DNA from: an uncultured Bulleidia sp.
Lineage (GTDB): Bacteria; Bacillota_I; Bacilli_A; Erysipelotrichales; Erysipelotrichaceae
Length of the DNA stretch: 52,370 nt
Reading direction: 5' to 3'
Assembly: GCA_934725105.1 (NCBI GenBank)
Contig: CAKVBD010000015.1
Coordinates: 1 to 52,370, forward strand
Below, piece after piece: positions 43,905 through 51,919 of the stretch (position 1 is the first letter of the stretch; each line of letters opens with the position of its first letter). The notes beneath the pieces are model-generated. The model was given only the letters and a program-made list of their open reading frames with translations. It was not told where the DNA came from and made no database searches. The translations under genes and the position numbers were made by a program.

Positions 43905-45258
43905 ATAAATGTAATATTGATGTCGCAATTGTAAAGTAAATCAAAAGTGATAAAGCATCAATAATCGTTGTAAGCATTGGAGAAGCCACAACAGCTGGAT
44001 CTAGACCTGTTTTAGAAACAATCAAAACTAAATTACTTGCGATAAATTTAGAAAAGAATACAGAGCATACAATTGTTAATGAAACAACTGCAGCAACCAA
44101 GATTCCAATCTGATCAAAAAATACACACTTCATGAATACCGCAGAAGCCAATGTGATTCCACACATTAAGCCAACACGTAATTCTTTCCACACAACTTTT
44201 GCATAGTCTTTAAATGTAATTTCTTCTAGAGATAATCCACGCACAACTTCTACAGAAGCTTGTGATCCAGCATTACCACCTGTATCCATCAACATTGGAA
44301 TATAGGCTGTTAATACAACATATTTGCTTAATGCAGATTCAAATGAAGTAATGATTCCACCTGTAAAAGTAGCAGAAATCATCAACAATAACAGCCAAGG
44401 AATTCTCTTTTTCCATGTTTCAATCACAGTTGTTCTTAGATATGGTTTATCATTAGGAATGATAGCATTCATCTTATCGATATCTTCTGTTGCTTCTCGT
44501 TCCATGATATCCATGATATCGTCAACCGTAATAATACCAACCATACGGTTTTCTTTATCTACAACTGGTAAAGCAGTAAAGTCATATTTTTTAAAGATTT
44601 GTGCAACGTGTTCCTGGTCATCACCTGTTGTACAAGATACAACGTCTTCATGCATGATATCAGAAATCAATTCATCTTTTGAACGAATGATTAAATATCT
44701 TAACGCAACTGTACCAATGAGTTTTCTCTTACCATCTAAAACATAACAAACATTAACTGTTTCAGAATCTTTGCCTAATTGACGAACACGATTGATTGCA
44801 TCACGCACTGTCATAGATGCTTTCAAATCCACAAATTCAACGGTCATAATAGAACCGGCAGAATCTTCTGGATACTGTAAAAGATGATTGACATCTTTTC
44901 TAGTTTCACTAGAAGCATATGCCAGAATTCTTTTAACGACATTCGCAGGCATTTCTTCCAGTAAGTCAGTCGCATCATCTGCGTACATGTTATCAATAAT
45001 AACACCTGCTTCATGATCACTTAATTGTGTAATGATATATTGTTGAGAATCATCTTCTAACTGTGAAAATACATCTGCAGCCAATTCCTTTGGAAACAAA
45101 CGGAAGATTTTTAACATATCTTCATCTTCCATTAACTGAAGAATCACTGCCAGATCACTTTCGTTCATATCTTGTGCCATTGCACGCAATGCTACGAATT
45201 TTTTCTCTCTTAAAAAGCCTCTGAAAATTTCGAGGTCTTTTTCATAATTTTTTTCCAT
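43903..45258 (-). CDS. mgtE: MgtE family magnesium transporter
   Basis: A 451-residue Mg2+ channel. Residues 1-125 are the MgtE N-domain, about 130-255 two CBS domains that sense Mg2+, and 280 onward five membrane segments. The pore motif MDTGGNAGSQASVEVVRGL and the last-segment Asp in GLDPAVVASP, with ALSLLIYF following, are present. The start at 45258 has GGAGG eight or nine bases upstream; an in-frame ATG 15 bases earlier lies within that site. The first 16 codons overlap, in another frame, the end of a leader ORF that carries a strong ribosome binding site. Confidence 0.92.
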   Translation of the reverse strand: MEKNYEKDLEIFRGFLREKKFVALRAMAQDMNESDLAVILQLMEDEDMLKIFRLFPKELAADVFSQLEDDSQQYIITQLSDHEAGVIIDNMYADDATDLLEEMPANVVKRILAYASSETRKDVNHLLQYPEDSAGSIMTVEFVDLKASMTVRDAINRVRQLGKDSETVNVCYVLDGKRKLIGTVALRYLIIRSKDELISDIMHEDVVSCTTGDDQEHVAQIFKKYDFTALPVVDKENRMVGIITVDDIMDIMEREATEDIDKMNAIIPNDKPYLRTTVIETWKKRIPWLLLLMISATFTGGIITSFESALSKYVVLTAYIPMLMDTGGNAGSQASVEVVRGLSLEEITFKDYAKVVWKELRVGLMCGITLASAVFMKCVFFDQIGILVAAVVSLTIVCSVFFSKFIASNLVLIVSKTGLDPAVVASPMLTTIIDALSLLIYFTIATSILHL

Positions 45259-45344
45259 ATATAGTTCCTCCAAAGATGGTTATGATTATGATGTAACGGA
45301 ACATCGTCTGTTGTATTCGCATATATCGGACTACATTGACTCAT
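45210..45344 (-). CDS. His-rich leader peptide overlapping the mgtE start
   Basis: A 44-codon ORF begins at ATG 45344, seven bases after AAAGGAGG, the strongest site in the region. It runs into the first 16 codons of mgtE in another frame. Residues 18-23 read HHNHNH, which could chelate a metal. The mgtE start and its site lie inside the leader ORF, so ribosomes on the leader must pass over the mgtE start. A sigma-A-like promoter (45376-45403) places the leader at the front of the message, leaving little room for a riboswitch. It could act as a metal-sensing attenuator, or be a short unrelated peptide. I know of no described example in this setting. Confidence 0.6.
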   Translation of the reverse strand: MSQCSPIYANTTDDVPLHHNHNHLWRNYIWKKIMKKTSKFSEAF

Positions 45345-45375
45345 AAAACCACCTCCTTTGAAACCTCTAAAACAA

Positions 45376-45403
45376 ATAATAACTGCCTCAGATTGAAAGT
45401 CAA
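45376..45403 (-). promoter_or_regulatory. Promoter of the mgtE leader transcript
   Basis: On the minus strand TTGACT (45403-45398) and TATTAT (45381-45376) are 16 bases apart. Transcription would start about 25 bases before the leader ribosome binding site, so the leader ORF is the first translated frame. Confidence 0.7.
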
Positions 45404-45405
45404 GA

Positions 45406-45432
45406 AAAAAGGTGATGCTTCACCACCTTTTT
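45406..45432 (-). terminator. Intrinsic terminator of the iron alcohol dehydrogenase gene
   Basis: Nine-base arms (AAAAAGGTG with CACCTTTTT) and a nine-base loop sit at the stop codon of the dehydrogenase gene, with a T-run on the minus strand. Confidence 0.75.
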
Positions 45433-46597
45433 ACAAACAATTTTTATAAATATTCACAATGTCTTCTACAGTCAGAGGAACATATGCATTTGCTAAACGA
45501 TCATTACGATTTGCATGCTTTGCCATTTCTTCAAAATATTCATCCGTAATATTCAATTCACTTAATGTAGAAGGAATACCACAATCTTTGAAGAACTGTT
45601 CCAGAGCATCAATAGACTGCTGAATCAATCCATCTTCATCTTCACCATTTAGTCCCATAACATTTTTTGCAAACTTCACAAATCTTTCTTTACATGTAGG
45701 ATCCTTCTGTACAATATAACGCATCCATCTAGGTGTTAAAATTGCTAGACCAACACCATGTGTAATATCATAATAAGCACTCAATTCATGTTCCATTGCG
45801 TGACAAGGCCATCCAGTAGATGCTTTACCATATTCAGGAATACCAGAACATGCAATGGAAGAATCTGCCATCAAATTTGCACGTGCAGAATAATTATCTG
45901 GCTCTTTCAATGCAATTGGCAAGTTCTTCATAACAGACTTTAATACTGTTTCAGCAATTCCATCTGCCAGATCACTATCCATTGTTCTAGAAAAATAACC
46001 TTCAAAGATATGAGACATGATATCTGCAGAACCAGCAGCTGTCTGATATTGGGAAACAGAATATGTATATGTTGGATCACAGATCGATACACTAGGGAAT
46101 GTATATGTATTGCCTAATTTTTCTTTTGTTTCTAGATTAGAAATAACAGCACCATCATCATATTCACTTCCAGTAGCACTTAATGTCAGCACATCTACAA
46201 GAGGTAATGCTTTTCTATAGCCTTCATGTGTTTTTGCCATTTCCCATAAATCACCTTCATAGTAAGCACCACAACAAATTGCTTTCGCACAATCAATTGT
46301 ACTGCCGCCACCAACTGCCAATACAACATCAGTATGATGCTCTTTACACAAAGAAGCACCTTTTTCTACAGAAGTAATTCTAGGGTTTGGTTCAATACCA
46401 CTGCATTCAACAACGTTATATCCACCATTGTTTAAGATTTCCATAACTGTATCATACAATCCACTTCTTTTAATGGATCCACCACCATATGCAAGCAGGA
46501 CATTCTTGCCAAATGGTTTTAAAGCCTCATCTAAGTGAGAAATTGATCCCTTTCCAAAAAAGATCTTTGTTGGAATATCATGTGTAAAATTCAACAT
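45431..46597 (-). CDS. Iron-containing alcohol dehydrogenase (butanol dehydrogenase-like)
   Basis: A 388-residue group III alcohol dehydrogenase, reducing aldehydes to alcohols with NAD(P)H in fermentation. FTHDIPTKIFFGKGSI is the usual start, AVGGGSTIDCAKAI binds the cofactor, and the iron ligands appear as Asp in GSADIMSHIFEGYF and His in CHAMEHELSAYYDITHG. The pattern fits butanol dehydrogenases (BDH). AGAGG lies about seven bases before the ATG at 46597; 12 further in-frame codons upstream are not family sequence. Confidence 0.9.
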   Translation of the reverse strand: MLNFTHDIPTKIFFGKGSISHLDEALKPFGKNVLLAYGGGSIKRSGLYDTVMEILNNGGYNVVECSGIEPNPRITSVEKGASLCKEHHTDVVLAVGGGSTIDCAKAICCGAYYEGDLWEMAKTHEGYRKALPLVDVLTLSATGSEYDDGAVISNLETKEKLGNTYTFPSVSICDPTYTYSVSQYQTAAGSADIMSHIFEGYFSRTMDSDLADGIAETVLKSVMKNLPIALKEPDNYSARANLMADSSIACSGIPEYGKASTGWPCHAMEHELSAYYDITHGVGLAILTPRWMRYIVQKDPTCKERFVKFAKNVMGLNGEDEDGLIQQSIDALEQFFKDCGIPSTLSELNITDEYFEEMAKHANRNDRLANAYVPLTVEDIVNIYKNCL

Positions 46598-46645
46598 ATA
46601 AACACCTCTATCTTTCAACGAGAATTCTAGCACACCAAAAATAAA

Positions 46646-46669
46646 GACAGTAGCAATTTGCTCACTGTC
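46646..46669 (-). terminator. Intrinsic terminator of the nuclease-helicase gene
   Basis: The stem GACAGT/ACTGTC, extended inside by AGCAA/TTGCT with a bulge, overlaps the gene end and is followed by TTTATTTTT on the minus strand. Confidence 0.65.
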
Positions 46670-48530
46670 TCTGTATTTTCTGCTTTAAGTAATTCCGTAG
46701 ATTCTGATCCGTACAATAAATATAGCAGCCTTTCATGCCTCTTGTCATTAATGTACGATATGTATTCTTAATGATTTCATCTGCTTTTTTCTCAGCTTTG
46801 CAATGGTCTTGCTTATCTAGTTTTTTGATACCTTTCATTGACTGGTCTGTTTTTGCACGTTTCGAAACATCCGTAACAATATGATGATCCTCATAACGCA
46901 TATCATCACCAATAATCAATCCAACATAGTCAAATTCCAATCCTTGTGATGTATGAATACAGCCAACTTCATCAATCGATGTATCATCTAATGCAAAGAT
47001 AGAATTTCCAAGATTCCATGACATTTCAAAATCACCGATTTTAATATCATGTACTTTCGAATTATTCTTGCCATCTCTAATCCAATCCCAGCAATATCCC
47101 GCAAGCATTCTAGATCGATGATTGATTTTATTCTTTTCAATGATCAATTCTCTAACTTCTAAAGGAGAATCTAAAATGCGAATATCATAGTCAATATCTT
47201 CCAGATTATAATTGGCTGTTGGCTGAATTTCTAACGTATTATCTACCCATGCCAAATAGCCATCTGAACCATTACATCGAAATTGCGATAATAGCTTTAA
47301 CTGTGTAACTTCACTGCTTTCAGCCTTCGCCCACTTCTTGATTTCATCAACACTTCCAATATCACTCATCGTTACACGCTGACTTTCATCAATGAAGAAA
47401 ACTGAACATTTACTAGAATGAATGACTTCTTTAATCTGATTTTCACCCATATTTTGAAACATGCCAGATTTTTCATTCATACGATGTGCTTCATCAACTA
47501 AAATTGTATCCACATAGTTATTCTCAATTTCAGTATAAGAACCTGTAGAACGGAACATGATATCCACTCTGTTCTTTTTAAAGTCACCTTTTAATTTTTG
47601 AGAATACACTTGTCTTGGTGCACTGTTTTTCGATGCATATTGCGCAAACTGTCCTCTTTTTGTCAGTTCAGCAAGCAGGTTGATTGCGACAACAGACTTT
47701 CCTGTTCCCGGTCCACCTTCAACAATGATTGTTCTCTTTTTCATATCCTCTTTGCTTTTACATGCCAGTTGCAGAATATTTTCATAAACAACTTTCTGAT
47801 CATCAATCATGATAAATTCACGATTTCCTTTCAGCATGTTAGAGATAGCATTTTGCAGGCTCTTGCTCGGACGAATCTTTCCATGATCAATCTCATACAA
47901 AATCTTTTTATCATCACCCTTTTGAATAAAACGATGAATAAATTCTCTCAACTTTAATGTATCTCTTTCACAAAACACAGGTGCTTCATCAATATATTCT
48001 TTATATTTCTCATCCAATATAGGATCATTTTCTTTTAAAGCATAATTATGAAGATACGCACAAGGAGACAAAATGATGTTTTGATCTTGTACTGTTTTAT
48101 TGTAGTCACGTATGAGCGTAGCATATGACCATACCTGATAGCATGGATGAACGATTTCTCTTACTCCACCACCCGTATATGTTTCTACAAGTGCATCTTT
48201 TCCATCCACTTTTTTCACTTCATCCCATTGCTTCAGCTCAATAATCACCGCATTTGACTGGTTATACTCATCATATCCAGAAATAATAAAATCAACACGT
48301 TTAGAAGTCTGTGGAACATTATATTCAATTGCAATCCCAGCATGATCTGGAATGGATGCATCTGATAAAACAAGGTACATACGTGTTAATGAATTCTTCC
48401 ATGAATCAAATTCAGACTTTGGTGTTGTTCTACCCATTTTTTCATGAATACGCTGTCGAACTTCTTCCGCAATTGTTCCATTCATTACACTATTTAAAAA
48501 TTCAGTCTTGATTCCATCATATACGATCAT
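46662..48530 (-). CDS. Predicted nuclease fused to DUF2075 helicase
   Basis: A 622-residue protein. Residues 60-170 look like a PD-(D/E)xK nuclease: Asp80 after KR, then a hydrophobic strand and Glu98-Leu-Lys100. The rest matches DUF2075 helicases: Walker A GGPGTGKS (272-279), VDEAHRM (345-351), a second acidic motif FIDESQRV, and SQGLEFDYVGL near the C-terminus. It probably binds and cuts DNA or RNA with ATP. Such stand-alone forms are suspected defence factors. GAGG precedes the ATG at 48530 by nine bases, and an in-frame start 51 bases earlier is less likely. A terminator isolates it from the upstream small gene. Confidence 0.82.
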   Translation of the reverse strand: MIVYDGIKTEFLNSVMNGTIAEEVRQRIHEKMGRTTPKSEFDSWKNSLTRMYLVLSDASIPDHAGIAIEYNVPQTSKRVDFIISGYDEYNQSNAVIIELKQWDEVKKVDGKDALVETYTGGGVREIVHPCYQVWSYATLIRDYNKTVQDQNIILSPCAYLHNYALKENDPILDEKYKEYIDEAPVFCERDTLKLREFIHRFIQKGDDKKILYEIDHGKIRPSKSLQNAISNMLKGNREFIMIDDQKVVYENILQLACKSKEDMKKRTIIVEGGPGTGKSVVAINLLAELTKRGQFAQYASKNSAPRQVYSQKLKGDFKKNRVDIMFRSTGSYTEIENNYVDTILVDEAHRMNEKSGMFQNMGENQIKEVIHSSKCSVFFIDESQRVTMSDIGSVDEIKKWAKAESSEVTQLKLLSQFRCNGSDGYLAWVDNTLEIQPTANYNLEDIDYDIRILDSPLEVRELIIEKNKINHRSRMLAGYCWDWIRDGKNNSKVHDIKIGDFEMSWNLGNSIFALDDTSIDEVGCIHTSQGLEFDYVGLIIGDDMRYEDHHIVTDVSKRAKTDQSMKGIKKLDKQDHCKAEKKADEIIKNTYRTLMTRGMKGCYIYCTDQNLRNYLKQKIQRQ

Positions 48531-48564
48531 TGTTAAAACCTCTGCATTTATTTTACCACAGAAA

Positions 48565-48588
48565 AGAACAGGCTCTTTCACCTGTTCT
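48565..48588 (-). terminator. Intrinsic terminator of the small gene at 48587-48844
   Basis: The perfect stem AGAACAGG/CCTGTTCT with an eight-base loop is followed by TTTCTG on the minus strand. It overlaps the last bases of the stop codon. Confidence 0.75.
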
Positions 48589-48844
48589 AATGATACTGTC
48601 TATCTGTTAATAATAATTGTAGTGTTTGGAGAATTTCTTCTTTTGGAACATCACATGCACTAGACATCTGTTTAATCAGACCAGCCATTGCACCTAACAC
48701 CTGAGCTAGTGAACTTGATCCATAAATCAATTGTGTTTTTGTCCCATCACAAATCCCACCAAAGAACGCTCTTTGATCACTGTCTTCCTTCAAATATTCT
48801 TCAATTTGTTCACTGAGCAGTTTTGTTAACTCTTCTTGTTTCAT
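48587..48844 (-). CDS. Small hypothetical protein
   Basis: An 85-residue helical protein that I do not recognise. It begins with a charged helix (MKQEELTKLLSEQIEEYLKED), has a Gly-rich middle (AFFGGICDGTKTQLIYGSSS) and a C-terminal helix (VPKEEILQTLQLLL). No transmembrane segment is clear, though LAQVLGAMAGLIKQM is amphipathic. It ends in a terminator before the nuclease-helicase gene. It lies just downstream of the candidate structured RNA, which shares its strand. Confidence 0.55.
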   Translation of the reverse strand: MKQEELTKLLSEQIEEYLKEDSDQRAFFGGICDGTKTQLIYGSSSLAQVLGAMAGLIKQMSSACDVPKEEILQTLQLLLTDRQYH

Positions 48845-48914
48845 ATATGTATCCTTTACGCATATTTAATGTAATCAAACGTATTTTACACCAATTCATT
48901 GTATGAAAGTGTAT

Positions 48915-49068
48915 AAAAAAACCGAAGGCTGATATGTTCCCTCTTCTGTAGAGGTGGGTATCCTTGGTCAATCATCAGGATTCTTACGCGCAGCAAGCAT
49001 TCACAACAGATATCGCCAGTCAGAATTCCCTTATATCAAAGTGTAGGAAAAATATGTGTACCTTCGGT
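48915..49068 (-). ncRNA. Candidate 6S-like structured RNA
   Basis: About 155 bases on the minus strand. The 5' end ACCGAAGG pairs with the 3' end CCTTCGGT, and a second stem (about ten pairs with one mismatch) closes next to it. Inside is a wide bubble whose 3' side holds a small hairpin (CCTC/GAGG), then a further stem (ATTCT with AGAAT). This rod with a central bubble is the shape of 6S RNA, which mimics an open promoter. An extended -10 (TGT then TATACT at 49075-49080) begins it, and seven U follow the closing stem. Folding was by hand, so the name is tentative. No other gene-like content was seen in 48845-49161. Confidence 0.5.
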
Positions 49069-49161
49069 ATAAGTAGTATAACAAATACAATCTATCAAAA
49101 CAGTCTTGACTATCTTTTTTTATTCGTTCCAAAAAAGAAAAGAACCAAAATGGTTCTTTCG

Positions 49162-50460
49162 TTATTTTACTTCAGAAGCTCCGTATTCAAGACCTTCATT
49201 AAAGTTACGCGCATTTTCCATTGTCACTGCAGCAATTGCCTGCAATGCTTCACGTGTGAAGAATGCCTGATGACTTGTTAAGATCAAGTTAGGGAATGTT
49301 GTTAAACGAGCAACAATACTATTCTGCATCATATCGTCAGAATGGTCTGTATATACATTACCATCTTCACCTTCATATACATCTAAACCAACCGCATGGA
49401 ACTTATTCGCTCTTAAGCCCTTAATCAATGCATCTGTATCAATTAATGGTCCACGAGATGTATTAACTAGCATTACACCATCTTTCATCATATTGATAGC
49501 TTCATCATTGATCATATGATATGTTCCACCTTCACCCATGATCAGTGGAGCATGTAAAGAAATCAAATCAGATCTCTTCAATAATTCTTCCTTTGTAACG
49601 TATGTCAATAAACCTTCTTCTTCAAGCTTCTTGTTAGGATATGCATCCCATCCAAGTACTGTCATACCATAACCCTTGCAGATTCTAGCCATAATCTGAC
49701 CAATTCTGCCTGTCCCCATGATACCAGCAACTTTGTTATGAAGATCTAATCCAAGTAAACCATTCAAAGAGAAGTTGTTATCTCTAACTTTATTGACTGC
49801 TTTATTGATTCTTCTATTTGCAGCCTGGATGAGTGTCATTGCGTGTTCAGCAACTGCATATGGAGAATATGCTGGAACGCGTAATACTGTAATTCCACAT
49901 TCCTTTGCGGCATCTAGATCAACATTGTTGAAACCAGCACATCTTAATAGAATGAGCTTAACACCATTCTTATGCAATTCTTCTACAACAGGACGAGGTG
50001 CTTCATCATTAACGAAAATACATACTGCATCAAATCCAACAGAAAGATGCGCAGTTTCACTTGTCAAACGAGAATTGAAATATGTAATATCGACGTTATA
50101 TGTTCCTTCCCCTTTATCTTTAGATAGTTCTGAGAAGAAGATACGGTCATAGTCTTTTGTTCCATAGAAAGCAACCTTCAGAATAGAAGCTGGTTTATCT
50201 TTCGGCTCAACTTCCTTTAGTACTTCCTGAATCTTTGCCATTGCTTCTTCTTCATCTTCACCAGTGATTGTAAACTTGAGTGTAGTACCTTTAGCGGCAT
50301 GCAGACTCAAAATGGAAAGAACATCGTTACCTTTTGCTTCTTCACCATTACCTTCAATCACAACTGCAGACTTAAAATTTGTACATGCCTGTGCAAGCAT
50401 TGCTGCTGGACGTGCATGAATACCTAGAACATTTGTTACAACATAATTAAATGTTTTCAT
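49162..50460 (-). CDS. HPr domain fused to D-lactate dehydrogenase
   Basis: A 432-residue fusion. Residues 1-88 are a complete HPr domain: GIHARPA with His15 and Arg17, and LSLHAAKGTTLKF. The regulatory Ser46 is replaced by Asp46 (GNDVLS), a phosphoserine mimic. From about 93 the sequence is a D-lactate dehydrogenase: VAFYGTKDYD, GVKLILLRCAGFNNVD, the NAD loop GIMGTGRIGQ, Arg336 (NTSRGPLID), Glu363 (DVYEGE) and His397 (TSHQAFF). It should reduce pyruvate to D-lactate. A linked HPr suggests that PTS phosphorylation at His15, or docking on PTS or CcpA partners, tunes the enzyme. A GGGAGG lies about twelve bases before the ATG. Confidence 0.9.
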   Translation of the reverse strand: MKTFNYVVTNVLGIHARPAAMLAQACTNFKSAVVIEGNGEEAKGNDVLSILSLHAAKGTTLKFTITGEDEEEAMAKIQEVLKEVEPKDKPASILKVAFYGTKDYDRIFFSELSKDKGEGTYNVDITYFNSRLTSETAHLSVGFDAVCIFVNDEAPRPVVEELHKNGVKLILLRCAGFNNVDLDAAKECGITVLRVPAYSPYAVAEHAMTLIQAANRRINKAVNKVRDNNFSLNGLLGLDLHNKVAGIMGTGRIGQIMARICKGYGMTVLGWDAYPNKKLEEEGLLTYVTKEELLKRSDLISLHAPLIMGEGGTYHMINDEAINMMKDGVMLVNTSRGPLIDTDALIKGLRANKFHAVGLDVYEGEDGNVYTDHSDDMMQNSIVARLTTFPNLILTSHQAFFTREALQAIAAVTMENARNFNEGLEYGASEVK

Positions 50461-50566
50461 TACGTTTAGAATCCTCCCTTACGTTTTCTTCATATTTATT
50501 TTACATGATGATATGTAATCCTACTACTTTTTTTATTTCATTTTTTTCATAATTTTCACAAATGAA

Positions 50567-50591
50567 AAGATAAGGTCGATAGCCTTATCTT
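50567..50591 (-). terminator. Intrinsic terminator of the coiled-coil gene
   Basis: The perfect stem AAGATAAGG/CCTTATCTT with a seven-base loop overlaps the stop at 50590, followed by TTTTC on the minus strand. Confidence 0.75.
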
Positions 50592-51009
50592 ACATTCTAC
50601 TTAATTGATCTTTGATTTCTTCTACACGGCGAATAGCACGTCGTACCTGTTTTTTTGCATCTTCGATTTGACTTTGGACCATAAAGTCGATAATTCCGTT
50701 GTCCATAAATACATCCGCGAAACTCATAAAGTCCATATTATCAAACTGAAAGTCTAGATCTTCATCCACATCTCTCAATTCTTTAGAAAATCTCTGTAAA
50801 GCATATCTTGCTTCATTCATATGCTTTTGCGCAGAATTCATATTTGAGTGTTTGATCATTGAAGTAATCATACCTCCACCAAGGATGTCGAAGATTCCCC
50901 ATCCACCAGCACTTTTCAAATCTGTTTCTGCATTACGTAATGCTCTTAAAGCAACATTTGCTGCTTCAATTGCTTCTAGTATTTCATTTTGATATTGTGC
51001 ATCTGTCAT
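50590..51009 (-). CDS. Hypothetical coiled-coil protein
   Basis: A 139-residue protein with heptad-like helices at both ends (AIEAANVALRALRNAETDLKSA and QIEDAKKQVRRAIRRVEEIKDQL) and a Gly-rich middle (GGWGIFDILGGGMITSMIK) that may bind a membrane or partner. Its ATG overlaps the upstream membrane-protein stop (ATGA), so the two are coupled. The pair is divergent from an XRE-like gene. I do not recognise the family. Confidence 0.6.
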   Translation of the reverse strand: MTDAQYQNEILEAIEAANVALRALRNAETDLKSAGGWGIFDILGGGMITSMIKHSNMNSAQKHMNEARYALQRFSKELRDVDEDLDFQFDNMDFMSFADVFMDNGIIDFMVQSQIEDAKKQVRRAIRRVEEIKDQLSRM

Positions 51010-51248
51010 ATTGTTGTTCCTTTTCTAGCAATAAATACAATGAGTGCAACAGGTATGAAAACAAATATTGCAAATACACCAATCACACTAAACAATATCA
51101 CCATTGAAATCACAGAACAAAGAATACCAACGACGATTTTCAATACAAAACCAGTAATCGCAAATGATGCAGAAAACATAAAACCTATGATTTTCAAACC
51201 AATGGATAATAAGCAGATTGCCAATAAACAAGAAAGAACTGTTAACAT
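51006..51248 (-). CDS. Small hydrophobic membrane protein
   Basis: An 80-residue protein with two or three membrane segments (MLTVLSCLLAICLLSIGLK, IVVGILCSVISMVILFSV, VFAIFVFIPVALIVFIA). The start at 51248 has GGGAG eight bases upstream; an in-frame ATG 36 bases earlier lacks one. It is co-transcribed with the coiled-coil protein through an ATGA overlap, so the two may form a membrane complex. Confidence 0.6.
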   Translation of the reverse strand: MLTVLSCLLAICLLSIGLKIIGFMFSASFAITGFVLKIVVGILCSVISMVILFSVIGVFAIFVFIPVALIVFIARKGTTI

Positions 51249-51340
51249 ACATATCACTCCCTTCATCCTTTTTATTGGATACAACTATTATATGATGAAT
51301 GAGAGTGAACACTATGGAAATGATTGCGAAATATTCTTAA

Positions 51341-51374
51341 GTTTCCGCACACATTGCGGAAACATTGGTAGAAT
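51341..51374 (+). promoter_or_regulatory. Palindromic operator and promoter of the XRE gene
   Basis: Nine-base perfect arms GTTTCCGCA and TGCGGAAAC flank CACAT (51341-51363). A TAGAAT (51369-51374) follows, six bases before the ATG, which has no ribosome binding site. The arrangement suggests an autoregulated, probably leaderless, gene. Confidence 0.6.
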
Positions 51375-51380
51375 AATATC

Positions 51381-51890
51381 ATGAACAAAGAAAAGAATAT
51401 TTACGTAGAAGCTAGAAAACAAAGCAATCTCACACAGGCCAAGGCAAGTGAAGCAATGCAGACAATTTCTGAAGATCGTTTAGCACGTTTAGAAACAGAT
51501 AAGATTTCAATGACGCCAAATGATGTATTAGAAATGGCAAATGCATATAAAAGGCCTGATCTTTGCAACTACTACTGCACACATGAGTGTCCAATTGGGA
51601 AAAACACTTTAAGTGAAATCAAACCGCAACAATTATCAAATATCATTTTAAAAATGGTTGCCTCTTTAAATACAGTTGAAACAGAAAAGAATGCATTGAT
51701 TGAAATTACATCTGATGGACAAATCTCAGAAAGCGAACTAAAAGATTTTGCACGCATTCAAATGAAACTCAACGAAATCTCTTCCACAGTTGAAGCATTA
51801 AAGCTTTGGGTAAAGGAAATGATTGCCAATGGAAGTATTGATGAAAAAGAATATGAGAAAGTACTTCAAGAACTCACAAAATCAATGTGA
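51381..51890 (+). CDS. XRE-like helix-turn-helix regulator
   Basis: A 169-residue protein with an N-terminal helix-turn-helix (ARKQSNLTQAKASEAMQTISEDRLARLE). A Cys-containing segment follows (CNYYCTHECPIG), then a long coiled-coil region (ILKMVASLNTVETEKNALIE, LNEISSTVEALKLWVKEMI). The three Cys may bind a metal or react to redox changes. It is divergent from the membrane/coiled-coil pair and is likely to control it and itself through the nearby palindrome. Confidence 0.75.
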   Translation: MNKEKNIYVEARKQSNLTQAKASEAMQTISEDRLARLETDKISMTPNDVLEMANAYKRPDLCNYYCTHECPIGKNTLSEIKPQQLSNIILKMVASLNTVETEKNALIEITSDGQISESELKDFARIQMKLNEISSTVEALKLWVKEMIANGSIDEKEYEKVLQELTKSM

Positions 51891-51899
51891 GTTTTTTTA
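51871..51899 (+). terminator. Intrinsic terminator of the XRE gene
   Basis: The stem AACTCACA/TGTGAGTT with a seven-base loop spans the stop codon, then seven T on the plus strand. Confidence 0.8.
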
Positions 51900-51919
51900 A
51901 AATTTTTTTAATTTTATTG

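Noticed and set aside
45274..45402. A Mg2+ riboswitch (M-box) before mgtE
   Set aside because: The promoter lies too close to the leader ORF for an M-box, and no M-box-like long paired elements are visible.
49075..49281. A protein gene on the plus strand across 48964-49281
   Set aside because: It runs through the structured RNA and antisense to the HPr-dehydrogenase end, with no ribosome binding site.
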